This document shows, one piece after another, positions 1 to 9,361 of a DNA stretch of 64,000 bases. How positions within the stretch are numbered: position 1 is the stretch's first letter; each line of letters opens with the position of its first letter. Source of the DNA: Vibrio chagasii (GTDB taxonomy: Bacteria; Pseudomonadota; Gammaproteobacteria; Enterobacterales; Vibrionaceae); assembly GCF_024347355.1 (NCBI RefSeq), contig NZ_AP025466.1, positions 620,001-684,000 on the forward strand, read 5' to 3'. Below the pieces are notes generated by a model. The model saw only the letters and a program-made list of their open reading frames with translations. It was not told where the DNA came from and did no database searches. Both the position numbers and the translations under genes were made by a program.

Positions 1-9
1 AAATTAGCA

Positions 10-51
10 TTGACTATGTGATTTATATCACCATAATGCGCACGTTTGCCT
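10..51 (+). promoter_or_regulatory. codBA promoter with overlapping PurR-like operator
   Basis: A sigma-70 type promoter is readable: -35 TTGACT at 10-15, a 16-nt spacer, and -10 CATAAT at 32-37. A PurR-box-like 16-mer, ATGCGCACGTTTGCCT at 36-51, overlaps the -10 and the start region and matches 10 of the 12 fixed positions of the E. coli PurR consensus. E. coli codBA is a known PurR target, so purine repression of this operon is a reasonable inference. The ribosome site GGAGG is at 91-95. Confidence 0.6.
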
Positions 52-102
52 GCAATACGGCGACCGTTAATTTTAATTTTGATCATTTGCGGAGGTTAAA
101 AA

Positions 103-1341
103 ATGGCTGCTGATAATAACTACAGTCTAGGGCCGGTTCCAACATCGGCTAGGAAAGGAGTTGCTTCACTCACCATGGTAATGCTTGGACTCACTTTCTT
201 CTCTGCAAGTATGTGGACAGGTGGTTCACTCGGGACAGGCCTTTCATTCAACGATTTCTTCCTCGCCGTTCTCATCGGTAACCTAATTCTCGGTATTTAC
301 ACTTCTTTTCTTGGCTACATCGGCTCATCTACTGGCCTCTCTACTCACCTCCTTGCTCGTTTCTCTTTCGGTACTAAAGGCTCATGGCTTCCTTCTGCTC
401 TACTTGGTGGCACACAAGTCGGTTGGTTTGGCGTAGGTGTAGCGATGTTCGCGATTCCAGTACAAAAAGCGACAGGCATTGATACCAACACCTTAATCAT
501 CGTATCTGGTTTGCTAATGACAGGTACTGTGTACTTCGGTATTAAAGCGCTCATGGTGCTGTCAGCGGTCGCCGTTCCCGCTATTGCTATTCTGGGTGGT
601 TACTCAGTACTGACAGCCGTAGACAGTGTTGGTGGTTTAGAGCAGCTACAACTTATCAAGCCAGAAACGCCAATGGACTTCTCAATGGCCTTAGCTATGG
701 TTGTCGGTTCATTTGTTAGTGCAGGTACATTAACGGCTGACTTCGTGCGCTTCGGTAAGAAACCAGCGAGCGCAGTACTGATTACCATGGTCGCGTTTTT
801 CATCGGTAACTCGCTGATGTTCATCTTCGGTGCGGCTGGTGCAGCAGCAACAGGTCAAGCGGACATTTCAGATGTGATGATCGCTCAAGGTCTACTACTG
901 CCTGCGATTATCGTACTAGGTTTAAATATCTGGACGACCAACGAAAACGCGCTTTACGCATCAGGCCTAGGCTTCTCTAACATCACAGGCCGCTCAAGTA
1001 CTACAATGTCTATCATTAACGGCATTATCGGTACGATTTTCGCGCTGTGGTTATACAACAACTTTGTTGGCTGGTTAACCTTCCTTTCGCTAGCGATTCC
1101 ACCAATTGGTGGCGTTATCATCGCCGACTTCTTCGCGAACCGTAAACGTTACAAAGATTTTGCAAATGCGGAGTTCCAAACCGTTAACTGGGCTGGCATT
1201 ATCGCGGTTGCAACAGGCGTAGCAGCAGGTCACTTCCTCCCTGGCGTTGTTCCTTTGAACGCCGTGTTAGGTGGTGCAATCAGTTACCTAGTGCTAAACC
1301 CTCTATTGAATAAAAAAGCTCTGAAATCTCAGGCCGCTTAA
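103..1341 (+). CDS. codB: Cytosine permease CodB
   Basis: An NCS1-family nucleobase permease of 412 residues, the usual family length, with about twelve hydrophobic segments across the inner membrane. It should import cytosine with a cation for the deaminase encoded 9 nt downstream. The start is set by a strong GGAGG seven bases before the ATG. Pairing with codA in the order permease-deaminase is the standard codBA arrangement and makes the substrate assignment firm. Regulation is probably through the promoter and PurR-like box at 10-51. Confidence 0.95.
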   Translation: MAADNNYSLGPVPTSARKGVASLTMVMLGLTFFSASMWTGGSLGTGLSFNDFFLAVLIGNLILGIYTSFLGYIGSSTGLSTHLLARFSFGTKGSWLPSALLGGTQVGWFGVGVAMFAIPVQKATGIDTNTLIIVSGLLMTGTVYFGIKALMVLSAVAVPAIAILGGYSVLTAVDSVGGLEQLQLIKPETPMDFSMALAMVVGSFVSAGTLTADFVRFGKKPASAVLITMVAFFIGNSLMFIFGAAGAAATGQADISDVMIAQGLLLPAIIVLGLNIWTTNENALYASGLGFSNITGRSSTTMSIINGIIGTIFALWLYNNFVGWLTFLSLAIPPIGGVIIADFFANRKRYKDFANAEFQTVNWAGIIAVATGVAAGHFLPGVVPLNAVLGGAISYLVLNPLLNKKALKSQAA

Positions 1342-1350
1342 GGACACACT

Positions 1351-2628
1351 ATGACAACCTTATTAATCAAGAACGCGAAACTTCAAGACCAAGAAGGCTT
1401 GAAACAGATTCTGATTGAAAATGGTCAATTTTCTCGCATTCTCGATAATGACGCGCAAATCAATCATCAAGGCGATATCCTTGATGCAGAAGGCGGTATT
1501 GCGGTTTCTCCTTTCTGTGAACCGCACATTCACCTTGATACGACTCAAACTGCTGGTGAGCCAAACTGGAACATCTCTGGCACTTTGTTTGAAGGCATTG
1601 AGCGTTGGGCTGAGCGTAAAGAGCTGCTGTCGATTGAAGACGTTAAATCTCGTGCTAAGCAAACATTGAAATGGCAAATTGCTAACGGTGTTCAACACGT
1701 TCGTACTCACGTAGACGTGTCTGATCCAACGTTAGTCGCGCTAAAAGCGATGGTTGAAGTGCGTGAAGAGATGAAAGAGTGGGTCGATATCCAAATCGTC
1801 GCATTCCCTCAAGAAGGCATTCTTTCATACCCTAACGGCAAAGAACTTCTTGAAGAAGCTGTGAAGATCGGTGCTGACGTTATCGGTGCTATCCCACACT
1901 TTGAGTTCACTCGTGAATACGGTGTTGAATCGCTGCACTATGTATTTGAACTTGCACGTAAATACGACTGTCTCATCGACGTTCACTGTGACGAAATCGA
2001 CGACGAACAATCTCGTTTTGTTGAGACACTGGCAGCCCTAGCTCATAAGTTCGAAATGGGCGAAAAGGTAACAGCAAGCCATACGACAGCGATGGGCTCT
2101 TACAATGGTGCTTACGCATCTCGCCTATTCCGCCTATTGAAAATGTCTGGCATCAACTTCGTTGCAAACCCGTTAGTGAACATTCACTTACAAGGCCGCT
2201 TCGATGACTACCCTAAACGTCGTGGCGTGACTCGCGTTAAAGAGATGCTAGCAGCGAACATCAACGTCTGTTTTGGTCACGATGATGTGTTCGACCCATG
2301 GTACCCATTAGGCACTGCAAACATGCTTCAAGTACTCCATATGGGGCTACATGTGACGCAAGTGATGGGCTATGACCAAATCAACAACTCGCTTGATTTA
2401 ATTAGCAAAAACTCGGCTCGCACGCTGAACATTCAAAACAACTATGGTATCGAAGAAGGTAAGCCTGGTAGCCTACTGATTCTTCCTGCAGAGAATGGCT
2501 TTGATGCAGTGCGCCGCCAAGTTCCTGTGCAGTACTCAGTGCGTCACGGCAAAGTGATCGCGGAGACTCAGCCGGCGAAAACAAAAATTAATCTAGATAA
2601 GACGGAAGATGTAAGCTTTAAACGCTAA
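1351..2628 (+). CDS. codA: Cytosine deaminase CodA
   Basis: A 425-residue amidohydrolase that converts cytosine to uracil and ammonia in the cytoplasm. The metal-binding CEPHIHLD motif is at residues 56-63, the VHCDEIDDE motif carries the further metal and catalytic residues, and [13 protein letters not shown] near residue 310 carries the conserved aspartate. It lies 9 nt after codB with AAGGA before the ATG, so the two are cotranscribed. A factor-independent terminator follows the gene. Length and motifs match bacterial CodA throughout. Confidence 0.95.
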   Translation: MTTLLIKNAKLQDQEGLKQILIENGQFSRILDNDAQINHQGDILDAEGGIAVSPFCEPHIHLDTTQTAGEPNWNISGTLFEGIERWAERKELLSIEDVKSRAKQTLKWQIANGVQHVRTHVDVSDPTLVALKAMVEVREEMKEWVDIQIVAFPQEGILSYPNGKELLEEAVKIGADVIGAIPHFEFTREYGVESLHYVFELARKYDCLIDVHCDEIDDEQSRFVETLAALAHKFEMGEKVTASHTTAMGSYNGAYASRLFRLLKMSGINFVANPLVNIHLQGRFDDYPKRRGVTRVKEMLAANINVCFGHDDVFDPWYPLGTANMLQVLHMGLHVTQVMGYDQINNSLDLISKNSARTLNIQNNYGIEEGKPGSLLILPAENGFDAVRRQVPVQYSVRHGKVIAETQPAKTKINLDKTEDVSFKR

Positions 2629-2652
2629 TATCGTCTATAATTACTATTGAAT

Positions 2653-2680
2653 AAAAGGAAGCTGAGATGCTTCCTTTTGT
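2653..2680 (+). terminator. Terminator of codBA
   Basis: The arms AAAAGGAAGC (2653-2662) and GCTTCCTTTT (2669-2678) form a 10-bp stem with a 6-nt loop ending in a T-run, 25 bases after the codA stop. Confidence 0.85.
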
Positions 2681-2989
2681 TATGTTGGCGAAGAGACAAA
2701 ACTATCACTAATTCAGTGTGTTTCTTGTTAATTCGTACGGTATGACAAAAAAAACACTGATTTCGCAATCAATGTGTGTACATCTCGAAAGACTGTGTTA
2801 ACATGCACTCGCTCTGTTAGCCGGAGTTATTTAAGTTAGATGAATAGTAAAAAATTGACATGTAAAATCGTTACCCGTTTTTGTAAGTAGTTTTTCCTTA
2901 TTTCTTAGCAATATTAAATAATTCAATTATCAGCGCATTGCATTGAATGCAATCAACAATTTAGAAAATTTATGAATAAGGGACAAATT
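2681..2989 (+). promoter_or_regulatory. Long upstream region of the cold-shock gene
   Basis: About 300 bases separate the codA terminator from the cold-shock start, with no ORF. The length and AT-richness fit the long thermosensitive 5' untranslated leader known for cspA-family genes. A TTGACA lies at 2856-2861, but no convincing -10 follows it at 17 nt, so the promoter is not placed. The leader role is inference from the family. Confidence 0.4.
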
Positions 2990-3202
2990 ATGTCTAACAC
3001 AAATACTGGCACTGTAAAATGGTTTAACGAAGAGAAAGGTTTCGGCTTCATTTCTCAAGACAACGGCGGCGCTGACGTATTCGTACACTTCCGTGCTATC
3101 GTTTCTGAAGGCTTCAAAACTCTGAAAGAAGGCCAAAAGGTTTCTTTCGAAGTTGAAAACGGTCAAAAAGGCCTACAAGCAGCAAACGTTGTTGCTCAAT
3201 AA
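2990..3202 (+). CDS. Cold-shock protein, CspA family
   Basis: A single cold-shock domain of 70 residues. RNA-binding motif RNP1 (KGFGFI) and RNP2 (VFVHF) are both intact. It should bind single-stranded RNA or DNA and act as an RNA chaperone. The chosen ATG at 2990 has AAGGGA upstream and gives the canonical [12 protein letters not shown] start; an ATG at 2972 would add six residues with poorer spacing. It is monocistronic, with a long leader and its own terminator. Which csp paralogue it is cannot be told from one sequence. Confidence 0.92.
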   Translation: MSNTNTGTVKWFNEEKGFGFISQDNGGADVFVHFRAIVSEGFKTLKEGQKVSFEVENGQKGLQAANVVAQ

Positions 3203-3227
3203 TTAGCATTTAGCTAAAAAGAATTTT

Positions 3228-3256
3228 AAAGCGCTGATTTTTATCGGCGCTTTTTT
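3228..3256 (+). terminator. Terminator of the cold-shock gene
   Basis: AAAGCGCTGA (3228-3237) pairs with TCGGCGCTTT with one G-T pair, and a T-run follows through about 3256. Confidence 0.85.
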
Positions 3257-3258
3257 CT

Positions 3259-3588
3259 ATCTGTCGAAAAATTTCTGCCCCCTCCTACTACTGAGCACTT
3301 CCTCTACACCACGCTTAAATCACTCGCTGCTCTAACAAACGCACTAACTTTGGCTCACCCACTTAAAGCGTAATTTCTCCAAATCCTTGCCTAGCTTCAG
3401 TACTGACATCTACATCGCTGTTGCAAAGTGAATAACTCAAAATTTGGTTAAAGAACAATCCATTAGATCGCCGTTATAAGTACGCAATCGATATTCATAA
3501 TAAAAATGAGTAATTTATCCAACCCTCATCCATTAATTATATAATTTTTAAAGCAAAGCTCCTCGAAATCCGCTAACCTTGTCCACAA
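3259..3588. other. Non-coding gap before the diguanylate cyclase
   Basis: About 330 bases with no credible ORF, repeat or hairpin on either strand. It presumably holds the promoter of the GGDEF gene, but no convincing -35/-10 pair was found. Confidence 0.4.
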
Positions 3589-3624
3589 GTGGCTTTAGTT
3601 GGTTTGATATCTGCAGTAAAAATA

Positions 3625-4641
3625 ATGAACAAAGACGAATTTCAGAAATCCACCGCTAATCTAAAGAAAGCGGTGCCTCTTATGATGAAGAATAGGGTGT
3701 CGACCACACCTGCAAATTACGCACTTTGGTACACCTATGTCGATAATGCGATCCCGCAACTGACTAAAGATATGGATGGGGTACTGGAACATTATGGTAT
3801 CTGCCCCCCAGCAGTCGGTGATCAACTTTACAACAACTACGTTGCCAGCAAATCTGAAACCAATATCAATGATCTGCGCGCTAACTTAGAGCTGTTGGTA
3901 TCTGAAGTATCAAACTCTATGAATGATACGCTAACGGATACTTCGGCTTTCTCGGATATGATCGACAAAAGTTTTGAAGACCTGTCTCGCGTTGAAAATG
4001 AAAGCCTATCTATCGACGAAGTGATGTCACTGGTACGTCAGCTTGTTTCTGAGTCTCGAAACATTCGCCACTCGACCCAATTCTTAAATTCTCAACTGAA
4101 CTCGGCCACTTCTGAAATCTCTAAGCTGAAGAGCCAGCTTGTTGAAGTTCAAAAAGACGCGCTTTTTGACAGCACCACCACACTGTATAACCGTCGCTCT
4201 TTCGACCGAGATTTAGAGACACTCTGTGAAGCCAACCAATCTCTATGTTTGATCTTGCTCGACATCGACCACTTTAAGAATTTCAACGACACCTACGGTC
4301 ACTTGTTTGGTGATATGGTTCTAAAAGGTATTGCTCGCAAACTTAAGCTAAGTTGTCGTGAGGGTATTTCAGCATATCGATTTGGCGGTGAAGAGTTCGC
4401 ACTTATTGTGCCAAATAAATCCATGCGTATCGCACGTCAACTTGCTGATACTAACCGTCGTTCGTTAGAAAAGCTGTCGATTAAAGATCGTCGCAGTGGT
4501 GAACAAGTCGGTAATATTACCGCCTCTTTTGGTGTGGCCGAGCTTGAACCAGGGGAATCCCCTCAATCGCTGATCGAACGCGCCGATAGGCTGCTTTACG
4601 AAGCCAAAACACTTGGCCGTAATCGAGTTATGCCTCTATAA
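3625..4641 (+). CDS. Diguanylate cyclase (GGDEF), cytoplasmic
   Basis: A 338-residue protein with no membrane segment. The first ~175 residues are helical and end in a coiled-coil-like stretch. The C-terminal GGDEF domain carries GGEEF at 254-258 with the upstream DIDHFKNFNDTYGH segment, so it should make c-di-GMP from two GTP. The inhibitory I-site RxxD is not conserved: the position before GGEEF reads REGI, so product inhibition is probably absent. The ATG at 3625 is preferred over an in-frame GTG at 3589, which has no better ribosome site. It stands alone with a strong terminator after it. Confidence 0.88.
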   Translation: MNKDEFQKSTANLKKAVPLMMKNRVSTTPANYALWYTYVDNAIPQLTKDMDGVLEHYGICPPAVGDQLYNNYVASKSETNINDLRANLELLVSEVSNSMNDTLTDTSAFSDMIDKSFEDLSRVENESLSIDEVMSLVRQLVSESRNIRHSTQFLNSQLNSATSEISKLKSQLVEVQKDALFDSTTTLYNRRSFDRDLETLCEANQSLCLILLDIDHFKNFNDTYGHLFGDMVLKGIARKLKLSCREGISAYRFGGEEFALIVPNKSMRIARQLADTNRRSLEKLSIKDRRSGEQVGNITASFGVAELEPGESPQSLIERADRLLYEAKTLGRNRVMPL

Positions 4642-4703
4642 GGACCATCATTGGTCCAGGCTATTTAACCGAATTACGCGTGGTTCGCCTTTATTGAAAT
4701 TAG

Positions 4704-4735
4704 AAAGCCCCAAAGGCATTACCTTTGGGGCTTTT
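4704..4735. terminator. Bidirectional terminator between convergent genes
   Basis: AAAGCCCCAAAGG (4704-4716) and CCTTTGGGGCTTT (4722-4734) make a 13-bp stem with A- and T-runs on both sides. It can serve the GGDEF gene (plus) and the 199-aa gene (minus). Confidence 0.9.
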
Positions 4736-4776
4736 AGTTTATTATGCCCTTGATTCAGAGCGCTGAAGGCTCGGCT

Positions 4777-5376
4777 TTAAATTTGGAAACAGTAATTTAG
4801 GCAGTAGTCCTCACCACTTTTTGCTCTAAATTCTTTATTTTCACTACACGCCTTTGGTTTACCCTTTTCATCACCTTTAACTAGGCTGATCCAGTGTCGC
4901 ATCGCAGCAATAGTTTCTTGGTGTAAAGTGGTATTCGTTGATTCAGTTGGAGCTTGACCGAATGTCGTGCACGATTCCAGTTGGATATCATCAATCTCTA
5001 CCAGTTCAATGCAGCCAGTACCTTTGTGACAACCAAACATCACTTCTAAGTGGCTTCCGCTACCATCACGGAACAAGATTGAATCAGGGTCGCTCTTCTC
5101 CCCCATGTAGGCTACAAAGTGCTTAGGGTGTTTTAGGCCGCTATGCTGTCCGTCTTTGAAGTAAGCCATGATATGACGGTAATCGACTACGTAGCTCGTT
5201 ACGTCTTGGTGAGAGCCATGCTCAAGAGGAAATAGACGGTCAAGCAGTTGCTTTGCTTTCACTTGCTTCTCATTTTGCTGGTTTGCACTGATTGTCTCCA
5301 CGGCAAAGACAGCTTCAGCGATAAATGGCTTTGATTGTTTTTGGATTTCTGTTTTATCGAATGTAAGCATATTCAT
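4777..5376 (-). CDS. Conserved-looking 199-aa protein of unknown function
   Basis: Not recognised. The product is soluble, with no signal peptide or membrane segment. It has a cysteine-rich second half (GCHKGTGC, a C near residue 135, and two more cysteines in the last seven residues). The start has GGGAAAG just upstream. It is transcribed divergently from the Xre-type regulator at 5561, across about 185 bases, which makes it a candidate target of that regulator. Base composition resembles the neighbours. The cysteines could bind metal or form disulfides, but no catalytic motif is visible. Confidence 0.7.
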   Translation of the reverse strand: MNMLTFDKTEIQKQSKPFIAEAVFAVETISANQQNEKQVKAKQLLDRLFPLEHGSHQDVTSYVVDYRHIMAYFKDGQHSGLKHPKHFVAYMGEKSDPDSILFRDGSGSHLEVMFGCHKGTGCIELVEIDDIQLESCTTFGQAPTESTNTTLHQETIAAMRHWISLVKGDEKGKPKACSENKEFRAKSGEDYCLNYCFQI

Positions 5377-5478
5377 AGTCTTTCCCTCTTGACTAGTCCG
5401 GTGAAAACCACCGATTTTTAACGCAAAAATGTGTCCTAGAGCAATTATTCCAAACGAACGTTTAATTTATTTATCGTT

Positions 5479-5560
5479 TTGTGAATTGCTTAGTTTGTAG
5501 ATTAGCGCTTTTTTACATACAATTTCACAACAAAAATTTTACAATGTGAATTTTACAAAT
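5479..5560. promoter_or_regulatory. Possible operator repeats upstream of the Xre regulator
   Basis: The decamer AATTTTACAA occurs twice, at 5535-5544 and 5549-5558, 14 bases apart. A TTTTGTGAATTG-like segment near 5478-5489 is roughly complementary to CAATTTCACAA near 5520-5530. These sit in the divergent promoter region and could be autoregulatory sites. They are AT-rich and may be coincidental. Confidence 0.3.
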
Positions 5561-7078
5561 ATGGCCTTGTCAAAAAGTTTAGTTCGTCAGTCACATTTCC
5601 TAGGTACGAAGATACGTAACCTTAGGAAGCGTAACCATTTAACGATGGAAGATCTGTCTGCGCGTTGTATTAGAATCAACCCAGAGTATGCACCTTCCGT
5701 TTCTTACCTCTCTATGATTGAACGTGGAAAGCGAGTCCCAAGCATCGATATGCTCGAAGTGATTGCTCAGGTCTTCCAAAAGAGCCCAACATGGTTTCTT
5801 GACGATGAATCAGAACAGCAGGCCATTGCTCCCGACAAAGGTAATCGAGGCGGGATTAGCGGTATGGCTCTGGAGCCCAGCTTCCTTTTCTCTAACGACA
5901 TCCTGCAAATTGCGATACCTGAGATGTTGTCGCAAACAGGTATCTCTGGGCGCCAATTCGCACATCTATTAATTAGAGCCCACCAAGAGAGCCACCAGAA
6001 CCACTTCCCTGACCTTGAGCGGGCTGCTGAAGAGGTGGGCCTAAAACGACTCAACCTCAGCATAGAAGACCTAATAGACATCGCTAGAAGCCTCGGAATC
6101 AACATCCGCTGGGTAACACGCACACCGCAAGACGTAGTCGATGAGCTCGGTATCAACGCCAAACAGTTGGTAACGTCCTTTTTTGAACCGCCTGGTACCA
6201 TCTTCTTAAATGAAATCCTCAAAGAATATCCAACGCGTTTAAAATACGACTTGTCGGTTTACATCGGCCATTGCATTTTGCATAGCAAAGAAGGGTTAAA
6301 GAGTGTGTTGTCGGTGGGAAATAACAACACATGGGACGACAACCAAGTATCAGGGTCTTCTCAACTCAACTCTCAAGATATTTTGCAAGCGTGGCGAGAT
6401 TTTGAATCCAGCTTCTTTGCTGGTGCTCTGCTGTGCCCGAAGGTTCCTTTCAGACAATTGCTTGACCGTACCGGTTATGAAATCGATGTCCACCAAAGAG
6501 CAGGGGTTTCCCCCTCTGTTGCGATGCGACGAATGACGGTAGTCTCCCCCTACCCTCATTGGCACTACTTTGATGCTTATGGACCGGGGAAACTCAAGGC
6601 GGTATACCGCGGGAACGGGATTCCACTGCCTTGGGGGAATATGAGAACGGTGGCCGACCCATGTCAGCATTGGGCTGTGTTCCGTCGATTATCAGAGCCT
6701 CGTGCGGGTAGCTCAGCTCAAATCTCCATTTTAAACGTGGGTGACGAGCCAAGAATCTACTGTTGCGAATCCATCAACATGACGGATCCGGCGGGTAACA
6801 ATCGCGTATTGTGTGCCGGCATAGACCTCAACCCTGCGATTGATGCCCAAGGCGGTAATTCAAGAGAAATAGCAGAGCAGCTAAAAGCTTCATGCGTTGA
6901 CAATGGCGGCTCTGTAGCGATCCCACGTAACATCAAGAAAGATCTCACGACCATAGCCAAGATTCTAAATATAAATTGGATTGAACGTGGGATAGAAACA
7001 GAGGCGAGGCTTATCTGCTCAAGAGGCGGAGAGTGCCCACGCCAACCAAGCTGTTATTCAAAGTGCGGTGAGAGTTAA
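5561..7078 (+). CDS. Xre-family regulator with large ligand-sensing-like domain (DUF3612-like)
   Basis: About 505 residues. An HTH_3 domain covers roughly residues 12-75 (KIRNLRKRNHLTMEDLSAR ... SMIERGKRVPS). The long remainder resembles the short-chain fatty acyl regulator/DUF3612 type, normally 470-510 aa. Where related regulators carry a peptidase M78-like HExxH, this one reads YIGHCILH, so any metalloprotease centre looks degenerate. The C-terminus is cysteine-rich (CSRGGECPRQPSCYSKC). ATG 5561 is preferred; an in-frame GTG at 5546 is possible. The family label is from memory of the architecture and the ligand is unknown. It is divergent from the 199-aa gene and convergent with qrr. Confidence 0.75.
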   Translation: MALSKSLVRQSHFLGTKIRNLRKRNHLTMEDLSARCIRINPEYAPSVSYLSMIERGKRVPSIDMLEVIAQVFQKSPTWFLDDESEQQAIAPDKGNRGGISGMALEPSFLFSNDILQIAIPEMLSQTGISGRQFAHLLIRAHQESHQNHFPDLERAAEEVGLKRLNLSIEDLIDIARSLGINIRWVTRTPQDVVDELGINAKQLVTSFFEPPGTIFLNEILKEYPTRLKYDLSVYIGHCILHSKEGLKSVLSVGNNNTWDDNQVSGSSQLNSQDILQAWRDFESSFFAGALLCPKVPFRQLLDRTGYEIDVHQRAGVSPSVAMRRMTVVSPYPHWHYFDAYGPGKLKAVYRGNGIPLPWGNMRTVADPCQHWAVFRRLSEPRAGSSAQISILNVGDEPRIYCCESINMTDPAGNNRVLCAGIDLNPAIDAQGGNSREIAEQLKASCVDNGGSVAIPRNIKKDLTTIAKILNINWIERGIETEARLICSRGGECPRQPSCYSKCGES

Positions 7079-7228
7079 TAGCGAAACCAGTGGGCATGTG
7101 TCTTAGCATTCATGCTCTGCTTGTTTTGCTTAGCAAAGCTGAGCTAATTAGGGTTAATGGATAATTCGGTTTGCTTAGTTTTGGAAGAGAGTAAAAAGCA
7201 AATCAAAAATAGAACCTCAAATTCAGGC

Positions 7229-7336
7229 AAAAAAAAACCAATCACAAAAAGGTGATTGGTCATATATTTTGTGTGAACAATAAAGATTCACTAACAACGT
7301 CAGTTGGCTAGGTGACCCTCGGCTTAAGAAGGGTCA
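7229..7336 (-). ncRNA. qrr: Qrr quorum-regulatory small RNA
   Basis: On the minus strand a transcript of about 108 nt starts TGACCC at 7336. It folds an opening hairpin GGTGACCCT/AGGGTCACC (7330-7338 with 7311-7319), then runs through the Qrr core CTAGCCAACTGACGTTG, which the family uses to pair with luxR/hapR-type and other mRNAs through Hfq. It ends in a terminator stem ACCAATCAC/GTGATTGGT with nine Us (7229-7260). A sigma-54 promoter and a LuxO box lie upstream at the correct distances. Which Qrr paralogue it is cannot be told here. Confidence 0.93.
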
Positions 7337-7346
7337 CCGTTACTAA

Positions 7347-7362
7347 TGCAGCATGCGTGCCA
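7347..7362 (-). promoter_or_regulatory. Sigma-54 promoter of qrr
   Basis: The minus strand reads TGGCACGCATGCTGCA, with GG and GC separated by the required 10 bases (-24/-12 elements). Taking the C as -12 puts +1 at 7336, exactly the TGACCC with which Vibrio Qrr RNAs begin. Confidence 0.9.
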
Positions 7363-7437
7363 ACTTTAAAACCCCCTATTTATTACGCATCTGGACACGT
7401 ATTAGCCGTAAATTCTTGTTTGTTTTGCAAACTGGAA

Positions 7438-7450
7438 TTGCAAATTGCAA
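7438..7450 (-). promoter_or_regulatory. LuxO binding site upstream of qrr
   Basis: TTGCAAATTGCAA is a perfect TTGCA-N3-TGCAA palindrome, the established LuxO enhancer site, about 95-110 bases upstream of the qrr start. A second half-site TTGCAA lies near 7425-7430. Phospho-LuxO would activate qrr from here with sigma-54 at low cell density. Confidence 0.8.
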
Positions 7451-7590
7451 ATATCAACAAAAACGCTAGTGATTATGTTGTTATTAAAAACTTATTAAAG
7501 ACAGATTAACCTTGAGTTAAATTACTCTTTTTCAATAGATTCAATAAGTTTAACATCCCTTTCAGCCTACCACTTTTCAATACCACACGC

Positions 7591-7628
7591 ATAAAAAAAC
7601 GCGAACATTGATCATCAATATTCGCGTT
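7591..7628 (-). terminator. Terminator of the RNA helicase gene
   Basis: AACGCGAA (7598-7605) pairs with TTCGCGTT (7621-7628), with an inner ATTGAT/ATCAAT helix. On the minus strand a T-run follows. Confidence 0.85.
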
Positions 7629-7705
7629 TATCTCAGTGCTGTTGCAGAGCGATTTAGGCTTTCAAGAAAGCAACACTCTGCTTATGGCGCTAGCAGCAGA
7701 AATTC

Positions 7706-9361
7706 TTACTTCTGAGGCGCAGGCTTCGAACGAGATCGAGACGGTTTGTTCGCCGAAGGTCTGTTTCCTGAAGGCTTATTCGATGACTTACCTGGGCCGT
7801 AGCTGCCACCGTATCCAGATTTCTTAGCATTACCCGTGTCGCCCACTTTACCCTGACTGTTTTGCGAGCCAGGCTTGCGTTGCGAACCAGGATTACTTTG
7901 TGAACCAGAGTGGCTTTGTGAATTAGAGTGGTTCGAAGCTGGCTTCTTACCTGTATTCCCGCGCTTGAAGTTGCTGCCATTGTTTCTTACTGACTTCTCT
8001 TCCCCCATAGCGGCTGGGTTGTTTTCAGCAGGCTTTCTACCCTGTGTCGGTTTGCGTTTTGGTGCAGACCCTGTGCCTGGTACATGGCGCTTGTTCTTAC
8101 CTGCAGGCTTGTGACCGCGAGCATTATCGCCCGAACGTTGACCATCCGAGTGTTCACGTGGTTGTTTTGCTTTCTTCGGCTTCTTAGGTTTGATTGGACG
8201 TGTATCCAAACGCGACTCCGGAAGCTTGTTTACTGGCGAGAAACCTTCAAGTTCACGGCGCTCTAGCACTTGTTGAATTAGACGTTCAATACCGAACAGC
8301 TCACCAACTTCATCCGCACAAACCAATGAGATTGCTTTACCTACTTCACCCGCACGACCTGTACGACCAATACGGTGTACATAGTCTTCTGAAACGTGTG
8401 GAAGGTCGAAGTTAACCACTTGAGGCAGTTGTGGGATATCAATACCACGAGCCGCGATATCAGTTGCGACTAACACGCGTACCTTACCCGTTTTGAAGTT
8501 CTCTAGCGCTTTAGTACGAGCACCTTGGCTCTTGTTGCCATGAATAGGTGCAGCGGTAATGCCTTGCTCATCAAGGAAACGAGCCAGCTTATTAGCACCG
8601 TGCTTAGTTTTACTAAATACCAGCACCTGACGCCAATCATTGTCTTTGATAAGCTTCGCAAGCATTGGGCTCTTTTTCTTCTTATCTACTGGGTAGATAC
8701 TCTGTTCAACCGTTTTCGCCGTCGAGTTTGCAGGGCTTACTGAGATTTCAACCGGGTTATTAACCAAGCCTTTCGCTAGGCTACGGATGTCATCAGAGAA
8801 GGTTGCAGAGAACAGTAGGTTCTGACGTTTCTTAGGTAAGAAAGCCAAGATCTTGCGAATATCGCGGATGAAACCCATGTCTAGCATACGGTCCGCTTCA
8901 TCTAGGACTAGAATCTCAAGTTGATCGAAGCGCACAGCATTTTGGTTGTATAGATCAAGCAAGCGACCCGGTGTTGCCACCAGCACATCACTGCCTTTAC
9001 GCAGTTTTTGCATCTGAGGGTTAATTTTTACGCCACCGAATACCACACTCGAAGTCAAAGGTAGATTGATACTGTACTTAACAACACTGCCATTCACTTG
9101 CGCAGCAAGCTCACGAGTCGGTGTTAACACAAGTGCACGAACTTGGTTCTGACGTACACGAGGGCCTTTTGATAGCAACTCAAGAATAGGTAGTGTGAAA
9201 CCTGCAGTTTTACCTGTCCCTGTTTGAGCAGCGGCCATCACATCTTTGCCTGTTAGGACAGCTGGCACGGCTTTCTCTTGGATTGGTGATGGCTTATCGT
9301 AACCTTGTGCTTCAATAGCTTTAAGGATCGGTTCTGAAAGGCCAAGGGAGGTAAAACTCAT
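7706..9361 (-). CDS. DEAD-box ATP-dependent RNA helicase, RhlE-like
   Basis: A 551-residue protein. The helicase core covers about residues 1-375: Q motif near the N-terminus, AQTGTGKT at 45-52, PTRELAAQ at 81-88, DEAD at 154-157, SAT at 185-187 and [10 protein letters not shown] near 332. From about residue 385 the tail is basic, low-complexity and rich in Lys, Gly, Ser, Asn and Gln, with repeated GSQ units, as expected for an RNA-binding extension. It should remodel RNA or ribosome precursors. The core is closest to RhlE, but the paralogue is not certain. The gene is monocistronic with its own terminator. Confidence 0.92.
   Translation of the reverse strand: MSFTSLGLSEPILKAIEAQGYDKPSPIQEKAVPAVLTGKDVMAAAQTGTGKTAGFTLPILELLSKGPRVRQNQVRALVLTPTRELAAQVNGSVVKYSINLPLTSSVVFGGVKINPQMQKLRKGSDVLVATPGRLLDLYNQNAVRFDQLEILVLDEADRMLDMGFIRDIRKILAFLPKKRQNLLFSATFSDDIRSLAKGLVNNPVEISVSPANSTAKTVEQSIYPVDKKKKSPMLAKLIKDNDWRQVLVFSKTKHGANKLARFLDEQGITAAPIHGNKSQGARTKALENFKTGKVRVLVATDIAARGIDIPQLPQVVNFDLPHVSEDYVHRIGRTGRAGEVGKAISLVCADEVGELFGIERLIQQVLERRELEGFSPVNKLPESRLDTRPIKPKKPKKAKQPREHSDGQRSGDNARGHKPAGKNKRHVPGTGSAPKRKPTQGRKPAENNPAAMGEEKSVRNNGSNFKRGNTGKKPASNHSNSQSHSGSQSNPGSQRKPGSQNSQGKVGDTGNAKKSGYGGSYGPGKSSNKPSGNRPSANKPSRSRSKPAPQK

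Noticed and set aside
1..86. Open frame on the minus strand (MIKIKINGRRIAG...) running off the left edge
   Set aside because: No ribosome site precedes it, and it lies under the codBA promoter and PurR-like box, which explain the region better.
3589..3624. GTG start adding 12 residues to the GGDEF protein
   Set aside because: No better ribosome site, and the added residues look unlike the family; ATG 3625 was used.
7302..7365. Apparent three-way-junction riboswitch
   Set aside because: The pairing arises from the Qrr 5' hairpin plus its sigma-54 promoter; the Qrr reading explains every element.
7312..7509. 65-codon plus-strand ORF
   Set aside because: It lies antisense over the qrr promoter and LuxO site and has no ribosome site.
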